This document shows, in pieces, positions 49,682-61,800 of a DNA stretch of 64,000 bases. The notes beneath the pieces are model-generated. The model was not told where the DNA came from and did not search any database. It saw only the letters and a program-made list of their open reading frames with translations. Where the stretch lies: NCBI GenBank assembly GCA_964023205.1, contig OZ026833.1:42315137-42379136 (forward strand). Reading direction: 5' to 3'. The stretch's first letter is position 1; every line of letters starts with the position of its first letter. The DNA comes from Lutraria lutraria (lineage: Eukaryota; Mollusca; Bivalvia; Venerida; Mactridae). The position numbers and the translations under genes are program-made.

Positions 49682-49884
49682 TATCGACTTTTACGCCCCT
49701 ACTGTCCGCCTCATATGAATCTGACTGTTGAGACAGTTCATCTGACCATTGTTCCTGGGAAGAACAAGTACTAGCTTCCCATCCTCCGTTAGCAACTGCC
49801 TACTTTATCACATAAAGAGACATGGTCTGTGACGGGGCTCGAACCCACGACCTTCTATCAGTGAGAGGTTACAGCCACGGCGGC
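49682..49884 (-). mobile_element. tRNA-derived SINE, family 1, head truncated
   Basis: Minus strand: box B GTCGTGGGTTCGAGCCCCGT, body GTAGGCAGTTGCTAACGG, tail GGGGCGTAAAAGTCGATA. Box A region is degraded. Confidence 0.8.
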
Positions 49885-51720
49885 TTTTATAATTTGTGTA
49901 ATACGGAGGACTGGACAAGTAGACATGTGAGGTCGTTATATTGAGATGGACGTAATGTTGACCGAAATACTAAGTAAGGGATTCACTATACATTATGGCA
50001 AAGTTTAATATTTAAAGTATTAATAAAGCATATCTGATCAATTTAATCCGGGTTTTTTTTTGCATCTCTTGCGTACATATGTTTACTTTTTAAGATACAA
50101 TTTCACCTTTCAATTTAAATGCGCACTTTATAAAAAAAATCTGGATGTATATTTTATGTGATTGATGACTGATATATTTCTTGGTAAAATGTATAAGTCA
50201 CGACAACATATTAAGTAACATGGTGAATTCCCTTTACATGCAGATCTAAGCAACAAAACCATAATGTTAAACGCACCTATAACATACAGAACACCACAAC
50301 ACACCCATTATAATGTTAAACCCACTTAACTGACAAATCTCTACATCACAACTGTATGCTTTAACACACCCATAATATACAAATTGAAAAACACCATACA
50401 TCAACACCATACATACACCAACAACATAAACCACAATGATGCAGTGTAAATATGCACTTACGTTCGACGTTCCTATACATGGTCATGAATTTGAATAATT
50501 TCTATTTTAATGAACCGATGCAACTCATTTTGAATTCAAAATGTTGCTTTATTATTTGACAAACTAATTTATACTATTAGATATAACAATTGCGATACAG
50601 TTTCATTTTAAAATCAAGAAATTGCGCACCATCATGGTGGGTTACAAACGTCAGATTTTGATAACAAGTTGTACAGGGCTCTTTGTAAACTTTTCGAGAA
50701 ATACGAAACGTTTTGTGATGCTATTTTTGTTGTTGTTGATTTCTCTTCTTATTTTACTGGTGATCCGGTTTACTAACCATATTATGTTTTGAAACGTTAT
50801 TGTCGGAGAGGACCAACCAAACGCAAAAATATCGCCGCATGATCCACAAGTCATGCTATGTGAATTTCTAGTACATTTATTGGTTATGAAAGACTCTCGT
50901 AGTTTACGAGATCTTCTTGACACGAAATTTAAATTTTAAAATAAATCCCATTCTTTAACTACGAATTCAAAATCACTGTTTAGTTTCCCATATGATAATT
51001 AAATGTCTCAATTGAAAAGATTTGCTCTGAGCATAATTGTTTAAATGAAAAGTGTCAATGATCAAAAATAATAAAACTTTAGTATAGAAAAAACGATGGA
51101 ATTGTTGATAATAATAAATATAGGTACGGCTTACTCGGCGACTTGCATAAAACGACTTGCATAAAACATAGAATGTTCTGTTCTATTTACACCCCAGCGT
51201 TTTCTCGGCTGACTGGTTCTTAATTTTATCAAATACAGACTCTTTGTAGGATGTATTGAATGACAAAACGTTATGCATGTAAGTGGTGCACTTAGCATTA
51301 CGTGTGTGAGCTCATTAGAAAGTACTCTACAAACGTACGACTAATACATTTTCACGTTCTAGCAATAGTCCTGATCCAAAGGTAACAAAACTTGAGGACA
51401 GTCTCTGAGCTCAAATACCGATTCCATTTTCCAAGTATTTTGGTTGAAAACATAGAGATGATCAGTGTTTAAATACATATCCAGATAATTAATGCTGTCA
51501 GATTAATGTAATCGTAGTAGCATTATTTTCTGACCATGATTAATTTGGAAACATTAAAAATTCGGGCTCAGATGCTAGACTTAAGTTGTTTGACATCAGC
51601 AGATAGTCTCTTTCCACATGCTGTTCAAAGTAAATGCCTTGTATACGGTCAAATCTGTGTTAAGCATTAAGTCAAGGGAAACTATGTGTATCGTACTTAA
51701 ATTTCTTGGAAATTAGTAGT
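49885..51720. other. Non-coding, nothing recognised
   Basis: AT-rich. The stretch 50250-50450 is rich in ACACCC/CATACA words but has no exact tandem unit. Confidence 0.4.
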
Positions 51721-51840
51721 CTGGTTCCCGTAGTACTATAGTATTTTAATCTGGTTCCCGTCGTACTATGGTATTTTAGTCTGGTTCCCGTCGTACTATA
51801 GTATTTTAGTCTGGTTCCCGTCGTACTATAGTATTTTAGT
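51721..51840. repeat. 30-bp tandem repeat, four copies
   Basis: Exactly four units of CTGGTTCCCGTCGTACTATA plus GTATTTTAGT, with a self-complementary TACTATAGTA in each. The third and fourth units are identical; the first two differ by a few bases. Confidence 0.97.
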
Positions 51841-51896
51841 ACAACGAAATGACCAGGGGCAGGTAATCCAGACTAGGAAATTAGCTGCGGTTTGGC

Positions 51897-51968
51897 TTAA
51901 ACTGGTTCTTGTTCCATGTTGCAGTGCATCAAAGGCTTTGTACACACAAGTGAACGGGAACCAGTTTA
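51897..51968. repeat. ACTGGTTC palindromic repeat, copy 2
   Basis: TTAAACTGGTTCTTGTTCCA to GGGAACCAGTTTA; core GGCTTTGTACACACAAGT is identical to copy 1. The word CTGGTTCCCGT is shared with the adjacent 30-bp repeat. Confidence 0.75.
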
Positions 51969-52414
51969 CGATTTAGCTGCGATGTGATACGGGGACGTTT
52001 TCAGTAATTGATACAAATAAGTAAGGCACTTTCGTAACACGTATCAGGTTTATTATTCGTGATATCTTATTTGTACTTGTATTTGTGCTACCTCTCTACG
52101 ATACCGATCTAATATACAATGTGTAAACTTGAGGTTAAGTTAATACATTGAGAAACCTTATATAAATATGTATTGAAAATCATGTGTCATAACAATCCAA
52201 TGCTTTAATACATGACATTGAATATATGTTTAAATGTTTTTCTTTATTTTTCTTAATACGTTTTTTATATTTTGATTTATTTTGCAAAAATATGTTACGA
52301 CTCTTAAAGCATGCATACTTACATGGTCGTAAATGTGAATGAAGATAATTATCGCGACATGACGTTAATATAATTACAGTGAAACTGTATAACTTAAGGA
52401 CCACTTCAATGCTA

Positions 52415-52520
52415 TTTATTTATTTATCTGTTGTTTAACGGCCCGATCGACAGCTATGGTGATTTGAGAGCTGTTCCAGAGAGGGGGAGAGAGAGGGAGA
52501 GGGAGATAGAGGGGGTTCTA
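52415..52520 (-). mobile_element. SINE family 2 tail fragment
   Basis: ATTTATCTGTTGTTTAACGG then GACAGCTATGGTGATTTGAG, the reverse of the family 2 tail, followed by a GA-rich microsatellite. Confidence 0.6.
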
Positions 52521-53574
52521 AACTCGGGATGAAACTTCAAAGTAAAGACTTGCCTCCATCACAATGACAATATATAAATAACATATCCAACAAAGGGTGA
52601 TAGAGCGTAGTGTTCACCCGAGACAAGTAATGTTGACCGATTATCACCCTCTGACGTAACATAAGACTGTAGAGTAAATAAATCACGTGAGGTATAATAA
52701 CATAATTTGGTACCCGGCTGTCAATACTTCTTCTTATATTGACAATGAGACCGCCTCAACATTAAAACCTGGACTTTGTTTTCTGTGTTGGTCTTACTAT
52801 TTCATATTTATATGTGCTATATATAATTATTAGCACAGTATGTTGGTACAATGTATGTGTGGCTTTATCTAAATCTTTAGGCGAAGTTAAATCTTTAGTT
52901 TGAAAACCTATATTTTAGCTAATTATTATGGACATGAACTGTTTGCAAATAGATACGTGACATTATATGGCACTCATTTATAATAAGCAATCGTGCAGAA
53001 AAAGTTATGTCACAGACCTCCTGACAATGGGCGCCATCCATATGGGTTTTCGTCCCTAAATAAACTCCACATAATTGGAATTCAAGAACGATTAATATTA
53101 TAATGATCTAAATTCTCGTAAATTATAATTCGCAGAGTCAAAATGCGTGGAAAACGATATTCTAAATATATACAAAGAGCATCTTGATCTTTCAGTTTCG
53201 GAATATACGCATAGTAATGTTCTAAATGTCAACTAAAGACTGTCAAAAGTCATTCGAACACAGCCATGAGAAAACATAGATGACCATTGACCATACTGTT
53301 TAAAGGAATGCGTTGTACCGTACATTATTATATAGAAGAGAGGCGTATATATATTCAGCTCGAATGCCATACTGTTTATCTCCTAGCTGCTGACCTCGCA
53401 CAATTCAGAAAAACACATTCTTACCCCAGTAACTTATAAGAGGTCAAGGAGAAACTACTTATTTTTACATATTACAAAACTGTATTTGTCTGTTTAAATA
53501 GCACGCCCTTTATATAACGCTTCTCCTATTTCTTAAGTGTTTTTGTAAAGTCTATAAAGTATAAACCCATATAG

Positions 53575-53750
53575 CGGCCTCCGTGGTTGAATGGTGTTAT
53601 GGTCACGGATTTGTAATCGATAGCATATAAATCACTGTGAGTTCAAATCTCACCTGGACCAGATGAATATCATATTAGAGGAAGCTGTCCAGCTAGTTTC
53701 TCGTTTGTAGCTTCGGTGGTTTTACAAATACTTCATCCGCTGCAGTTACC
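53575..53750 (+). mobile_element. tRNA-derived SINE, family 3
   Basis: Head GCGGCCTCCGTGGTTGAATG, box B GTGAGTTCAAATCTCACCTG, tail AGGAAGCTGTCCAGCTAG. The mature tRNA fold is incomplete, so it is a SINE, not a tRNA gene. Confidence 0.7.
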
Positions 53751-53782
53751 TTAATGGTCTTAGCCGTTTGTTGCGAAATTAC

Positions 53783-53797
53783 CCCCCCCCCCCCCCA
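53783..53797. repeat. Poly-C tract
   Basis: An uninterrupted run of C. Comparable G runs lie at about 14188 and 20496. Confidence 0.9.
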
Positions 53798-53799
53798 GT

Positions 53800-55684
53800 A
53801 AATCAACTGTTTCGATTTGAAATAATTTTTATGTTGATATGTAAAATTTGTTGTTGAAATGTCGGTGCAATAGTTGAATTTTAATCAAATCAAGGTGGAA
53901 AAGTGTTTGTTTTGAATACGGGTAAAAACTTAGCAGACTTGTTTCAGCATTTCTGTTCGCTATCGTACATATAAATGTTTCAACAATAAATTAACATTTT
54001 AATCAGTGAGGTGTTAATCGGACAATGACCGTGACAAAGTCAAAATGTATGCTATATGATGCATAGTCATGTCTTAATCTCATGTTTTAGAGAATTCTTG
54101 GTAAAGTTAGTTCAGTGCATGGTTTGTGCATGATGATACATAAAATGCCAAGGTCATTTTTTGTTTTCGTTGTTTACTGCCCTCGTTCTTCAAAATGATA
54201 CATAGAAGGTGTTTAATATTCTCTATTAATCTAGTCAACCTGGAGATGACTTAGGTATAAATTGCAAATTTACCATGTCAAGGACATTAAATCCAGTACG
54301 GTATGTCCTACTGTACAAATAATCGTGTTACTAATATTTATAGATATCAAGTTTACGCATTTTTTTCAAATAGTTTTTAGATTTTTCTTTTTAGATCACT
54401 GTTATGTCTGGTTCGTTTTGCATTTAGGTGACGTATGCCTATGTTGCCGTTGATCGAACAACAATTGTGGTATACTGATTAAAGTTACCTTAACTTTACA
54501 AACCTTTTATCTAGTATAGTTACAATTAACAATGATTATTATTCATACGATGAAATAAACGGATGTCACCGATGACACTTATTTTCACATTTCACGCCAA
54601 ATATCGACCAATTCTCGAAATTCTACATGTTTTAACAGAAGTGCCAATAGAAACAAAGACATGTCAGTTCCAAAAGTTTGGTATACACGCGCGCATTTCG
54701 GTTTGTATTTTCATACATACATACATAATGACATTCACACAAGTCACTTGCAGGGAGCATATTAGTCCAGAATCAGTTTACGATGACTTCCCGTCTGTAT
54801 CTTACAGAAATGTGATTATACACCATGAATAAACTGCAATATTTACAGCTATCAACTGTTGCTATCGTTTGACAACGGTGTACATGCGCGTCATCTAGGA
54901 AGTGTTCGTATATGTGTGACTTACATTCTATCTTAGTATAATGCAAATACACATTTTCTTAGATTGAAATAGTGTTAATATATTACATAATATGCACTGA
55001 AAGATTACAAGATATGATGCAGACACACATCTTATACATGCAAACATATTTATTGTCTAAAATCAAAAGTACTTTAAAAAATTAATTATGTCATATGACC
55101 AGATTATTTAACACGAGCCCGGAATGGACTACATATCGTGTCCTCACGCTAATGCAAAACTTGCTCCCGGGCTTGAAATTATGGTAATCAAGTTAGATTA
55201 ATTACCTTTATGGCTAAGGTCGCTGAGAATTCAATACTAGCTTGTTAAAGTATCTGTAAATTAAATAAATAGACAATTTTAATACACACCATTTGTAAAC
55301 ACAAAACAAATTAAGACAAAACATACGCAATTTATTGTTGAAATTCATTCAAGCTTTTTAAGTTCAATGCTCGCAGAATCGGTGGATCACAACAAAAACC
55401 TGTTCCGCTATGGTTATACACATGAAGTAAAGAATTAAGGCACAGAAAAAAGAAGAAAAAAAAACAACTTATTGATTTTATACAATTCGATAGCTTTTTA
55501 GGAAATTGAATACGTATATATGTATTCAAAAGTTTATGATTTGTAAGTGGGATATACATTCAATCGTGGGGTATAGAAGTAAAGTGAATGGATATTCGGT
55601 TTGTGGAGAAATTTTGAAAGTTTGCACCACTTTGATTACCTGGCGTTGACGCAGCCGCAGATTTTGACTTTGTAATATCAAAAT
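53800..55684. other. Upstream region of SLC6 exon 1 at 55685
   Basis: AT-rich, no supported exon or element. The promoter of the proximal SLC6 first exon should lie here; no TATA box can be fixed with confidence. Confidence 0.35.
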
Positions 55685-55865
55685 ATGGATAATTCGAGAG
55701 TTGAAAAGACAGAAAGTGTTGATGATGAAAGCAAGCAAGATCCGGAATATAAGAAACGAGAAACCTGGGGCTCTCGATTCGATTTCTTACTTGCTTGTAT
55801 AGGATTTTCAGTCGGTCTAGGAAACGTTTGGAGATTTCCATATTTGTGTTACAAAAATGGAGGAG
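55685..55865 (+). CDS. SLC6 gene exon 1 (N-tail and TM1), proximal copy
   Basis: ATG 55685, 181 nt, donor G|GTTAGT in phase 1. N-tail [20 protein letters not shown] then EYKKR. The start is preceded by in-frame stops and matches the start position of the upstream copy. The tail differs strongly from the copy at 43943; the TM1 block is identical. Confidence 0.9.
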
Positions 55866-58800
55866 GTTAGTTGTCTTCGCATTGTTTTAAGAATCTAAAA
55901 GTAATGTTTGATATTGGCAAGGCCTGCTGTATCAAATAATTATCTCCAGGTTGAAATAGTAAGAGGGGCACTGATTCAATTTCATCCAAATGTCAATATG
56001 TCACATATTTATCTATACTATCGCATACCTGTTGCGCGCCTTTTATAGACTACGCAGTATCGGTTTCATAAATGTTTTATAAAGAATTCTAGACCAAAGA
56101 TTCGTGTATAGAAGATATTATCATAGTCTGTATGCTGTATTTTTTTTATATATATTTGGGTTGTACGAATAACGCGCAGAACTTTAATATACCTATTATC
56201 AGTAAAGTTTTTGTCCGATGACGATGCATATACAGATCCAAAATGAAATCTAATTTCACATAGTTGAACCACCCACTAATTCTGCACGATCTAGACTACA
56301 TGAGCTGCAAAACCGAAACAAGGATTCTAAAATCAAACGTAAAGTCAACGAACCAGCCGTCATCAGACACTTAAGTTTTCTTTATCTAGAAATAAACAAG
56401 ATATATGGTTTCAAGTTAAGTTTCATATTGACGACAATATGCCGATATAACCATATCACTTCTTCAAAATGTCTCAATAACCCACATATTTATATTCTTT
56501 GACAAATCTTTTTTTTTCGAGTTCGTCAACTCCCAATTTGTTTTCGCTTGAAATGTTTCTGTTATCATATGCTATGATCATGCAAAGTTTTTTAAAAAAT
56601 CTATGAAAGAGTTTTCACTTTTTCTACATGTCTATGTGCAAAAAACTGGTACCTGTAGCAAACGCCTTTTCAAAGGTAAGCGCAAATAACAATATATAGC
56701 AGCACAGACTGGGCTTAAAAGTAGGCGAAAGGTTTTTTGTTTTTATTTTTTAAGCATGCAGTGTTACAAATATATATAACAATAAGTAAACCCCAAAAGT
56801 GTGCCGCAAAGCAACCAAAAAAGCAATGTGTTCATATTACATGCGCAAAATGTTAAATTTGGTTTACTGCGCATGTGATGTCTTAAATATCAACGTGTTT
56901 CCTTGTATTTTAAAATCTTGAGAATGTAAGAATGCATTGACAGGTATAATTAGAATCACATCGAATCACTTTATATTGTAAAGAAATTGTTGTCAAACTT
57001 ATTATATGTACAATAAAATTCTGTATATAATCAACCATGTGTACAAAAACAAGTCTTGTGAAATACATAATGTGGCCTTTATTGACAGGTATATTTTGTT
57101 CGGAGGTCAATTTATTCTAAATAATCAATGACGGTTTTTAAAAGAACTGCCTTTATTCACAATATTGCGTTATTCAGAGATGGCCGCTAATACCGGTTTG
57201 CTATAGAGATTTCATGAATTTATTTACAATATACTGGTAACTTACACTGTGCGCATGAGGATTTTATACCTATAAATTTAAAATAATATTTTCAGGTTTT
57301 GAAAGAAACTGGTATTCACTTCACATTATAATTTTAAGATATTACACCGAGCGGAATATGTTCTTTTCACGGTCATTCGAGCATTTCTGAAGTAATTCGA
57401 TATAATCTTTACAAATATTGTATAGATATATCTTCTCTGACGGCATAACTGTATTAAAGCATGCGCAATACAAATGTATTAATTCAAAATAACATTCAGA
57501 CAACTTTACACGGAGTATACAAGGCCTATTTAATTCATATTCTTGAAATAACCTTTCAATAAACACACTTATGTGTTATTATCTTAAATTACACCAGTGG
57601 GTGGGTGGGGTATCAGAGTTCGTGTTTTTTTTTTGGTCTTTGACTTATAATCACTTGTCGCTGTTGAGTTTGAACCTCGTCCTGTATCAGACAAATGTCA
57701 CGTGTGAAGCAGCTGTGTGGATAGCCTGAGGAAGGCCAGCAGTTCTACATCAGGCGCACGTCTGGGGGTCTTCGCTAAAAGGGTCGCTAAATGACCATGG
57801 CTTTTGGTGCAACGTTAGATCCAAGCTACAGTTTTTTTTTCACATAGACATGTAGATCTTGGGAAAATTAAAAAAGTATTTCATGGTTTTTAAAACTTTG
57901 CATGATCCTAGCATATCCTACACGTTTTGGGGTTATCTGTCCTTGAATTAGAATTTCTTGCTTATTTTTGGAAACTGAAGCAAAATGATTTTGAAAACAT
58001 AAGGTTGATAAATACGTTATGGTATGCAACAAGTAAAATAGTTGACGAGTGCTTTTATTCTCAAAATTCTATTTGCATGACTACATAACAAATTTCGACT
58101 TAAAAAGCATGCATGCGTTGCAAATTATGGCTGTAAAGAAGTCTCAATGCAAAGTTTCAATTGATACTCGAATTATCCTGGTACAGTGTATTGAAACATG
58201 ACATAATTACTTATTTAATAATCTGTAATTGTCTAGATCTTTATACTGGTTATTTTGTACAGTGTTAAGTTTGCATTGGAATATTCAATACGTATATATA
58301 GATATAAGTTAATCAGACAGTCTAAACGAAACTAATAAATACTGTATTTTCATTTATTTTCGTTGGGCTCAATGTTCGTGTTTTTTACTAAAATGGCTAT
58401 TTCGTGGGTAATAAATTCGTGGATTTTGATTCTTGAAAAAAAAGCCTTATCTCTGCATTTAAATTCGTTGGGATTTGATTTCTTGGATGAGCCGACCCAC
58501 GAAATCCACGAAATTAAATCCCCAACGAATTTTAATGATTCCACAGTAAGTAAACAAAATGACAATTAAAAAGATACCGAGTGCTACCCTCGAAAACGTA
58601 TTGAAGTTTCAGTGGAGCTCAGCACTAAAGCAAACGGGTCGAACACGTGCAGAACATGTGCGGCGTTCGATGAGTAAAAAGGAAACGTTACATAATATTC
58701 CTGGACGGCAGGTGCCCGATTCGTAGAGCGAACGCGTTCCTAGTACGGTATTCGGGTAGTTCGGTCCATGAAGATAACCCGTTGTATGGTACCTAGATAG

Positions 58801-61800
58801 CTCGGTCCACGAATATAACACGTTGTATGGTACCCGGATTACTCGGTCCACGAAAATAACACGTTGTATGGTACTCGGATAGTTCGGTCCACGAATATGA
58901 CACGTTGTATGGTACCCGGATAGCTCGGTCCACGAAGATAACTCATGTATGGTACCCGGATAGCTCGGTCCACGAAGATAACACGTTGTATGGTACCTGG
59001 ATAGCTCGGTCCACAAATATAACACTTTGTATGGTACCCGGATTACTCGGTCCACGAATATAACACGTTGTATGGTACATGGATAGCTCGGTCCTTGTAA
59101 AGATGCCGGACACAGCGCGTTATTACCGAGACATTCCTGATATGCTCTAGTAGAATATTTTCTGACTCAGTCATATAAAGAACCCACTTACAAACCCTAG
59201 TTGCTCTCCCATGTTATATCAAAGAGTACATTATTTTCCGCATCAAACAAAAATAACTTGATCAACATAATTATCGTCTCATGAATCAGATTTTATCGTT
59301 TTCTGTTACTAATAGTTCGTTCAGTAGTTATTTTATATAAACTTTGTTTTTCATCTAGGAGAGAACAAACTTGTTTAACTTTATACAAAATCATGACCTT
59401 GATTTGAACATGACCCGTTCATAGTACACCCGTTTATTTATTTTATATACGCTGGTGAACAGTGACGCCATATGAAACGCATTGATTCAATCTATTCCAC
59501 GGTTGAATTAATATAAATAGATTTTAACGATAGAAAAAATATCAAATATCAAAATACGTTGTATTACTGGTAAGGATATGCTTATAAACCCCCTAACATA
59601 TTTTATTTATGTATCTGTTGTTTAATGGCCCATTTGGCAGCTATGGTGATTTCAGAACAGCCCCAAACAGGAGGGGGTGGGGAGATGAGTAGATCCGGGC
59701 ATTTTTATCCCTACTCTTTTTTCCTGGTTCTTTCTCGTGCCCGGTGTAAAGGACTGATACACGCCTCAACCGTTTCCTGTAATTTTCTTAACACATTCAG
59801 ACATGGCGCGCTTTTTGGGATGGGAGAATCTGAAAACATGTCACTGAAATAATATAAAACGGAGCCCAGATTCAAACCCACTACGCATTAGTCCAGATCA
59901 CCTCTTAACCCTTTTGAACTACACGTAATATAAGTTGATTTCCTCTTATGTTTGCGTCATTTTGTTGTTCGGTATACATGTACTGTGTTTAATATTGTAA
60001 GGAGCAGTGGTGTAGGGGTAGAGCGTCGGTCTGCTTACCCGGAGGTTACGTGTTCGAATCGCGTCAGTGGCGGGATTTGACCGGAACCTTTACAATCCCT
60101 TCTTTCGAGGCGAGTTCTGGTTAAAATCCAGGAAGCCGTCAATGAGAGTAGTTAAAACAATTAAACATGTACTGGTTGTAAATACTTGCTCTACAATCGA
60201 TGTAAAAAAAGATTTATGTTTAATCTAAACTATTATTTTTCCATCATACCGAGCTATCTTACTGGACATGGTAAGCACTTAACGTTTTATTGATCAAAAA
60301 TCTATTGATAATAGATCATTGTGTGATAACATTGTCCATTTAACACTAAGCGGAGACATAGTATTTAAGTTTAACATAATATAAGCATAACATTTTCTTC
60401 CTAAATATTCTAGTCCAGATATCTACATAACTTTATGTATGGTGTATACAATTCGACCTATTTTAAAATTGCACTGGCCTTCAAATCATATCGAACTATT
60501 ATTGTACTAGTATTTATTTTTCAATCTATTGAAACGTTTTACGAATGGCACGGTCTACATGACTGGTCTTTATTTAATTACGAATACAAAAGACGTTTTC
60601 CTCTTCAACTACGAGCCGAGGTTTATCTTTTCAATACATTATATTGAAATACTGAAACACAATACTATTTTTCTGTAAATACCCGAATTAAGTGTTGGAT
60701 ATCATGGTTTATATCAATGCGAACAGTGTGAACTTAAGTCACAAGTTTACGTGAAGGAAATGCTATCCAATGATGAAATCATAATACACGATGAAGTTTA
60801 AAACATCTTTGTTTGCAAACAAAGGGTAACACGATGTTGAAGTTTACTGACTGTAATCTTGACTAGGATGTGTAAATGAAACGAAGCCTTAACGTTTAAT
60901 AATGTTTCGTGGCGCATTGGTAGCTATGGTAATGTAGCAGTAACACTCAATAAAACTGAAAGGCCTTCCGAAATTAGAAAAGTGTGTCTTTCTCTAATTC
61001 AAATATCAATTAGTTTACCTGTTATATTGGTCCTTTAAACTTAAACCTACTTGCAATACATTTTGGTAAATCGAATAGTTTGAAATACCTTGAAAGCGAC
61101 ATGAATGATATAAAATTTTACGAAATGGGTTCCGGCATCTTCAAACAATGTACAAAACATAATCATATTTGATGTAATCACGCGTAGATTTGTGAATTTC
61201 CGAATTTACGACTAATGTATGTTGGTAATTTTATGAATACCTGAAATACTGGGAAATTAATTCGTGCAAAAGCTCATGCACAGAATATAAAACAGTGACT
61301 AAACTCTTGATGCTACATTATATATTTCCTGACTAGCTTTGGCCTATGACATAAAGGCACATCAATACTTCAAGTCTTTATTCTATTTCATTTTTTCTGT
61401 TTCAGGGGCTTTTCTTATACCGTACTTGATATGTGTCGTTGTCGGAGGTATACCTCTCTTCTTCCTGGAAGTAGCCCTCGGTCAGTTTATGGGTGTGGCC
61501 GGCATCAACGCATGGAACATATGTCCATTCTTCAGAGGTGAGCATATTTCTACTTGGATGAGGATAAGATAAAGTTCATCATTAATTCTCAATCTCCTGT
61601 TTTTAAAGACTCACCTTACTCATTCTAAAACGCAAACACATTCATGTATAGAAGACACTCCGGACAGGGTTGTGTTTAGAGTCTAAACACAACCTTGTAC
61701 TCTATACGTGAACGTGTTTGTGTTTTATTGACTGGCTGTGCCAAATCATATCAGTTGGCTCTTCAACCAGGACGCAGTGACTTCGAAATCTGGGAAGGTT

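Noticed and set aside
44109..55684. A second SLC6 exon 2 to complete a separate gene from the upstream first exon
   Set aside because: I looked for [11 protein letters not shown]-type sequence in this interval and found none.
58609..59055. 148-residue minus-strand frame ([10 protein letters not shown] repeats)
   Set aside because: Produced by the 41-bp minisatellite; the frame shifts between units and no family is recognisable.
60001..60072. Functional tRNA gene
   Set aside because: Good boxes A and B but the acceptor stem does not close and a SINE-like body follows.
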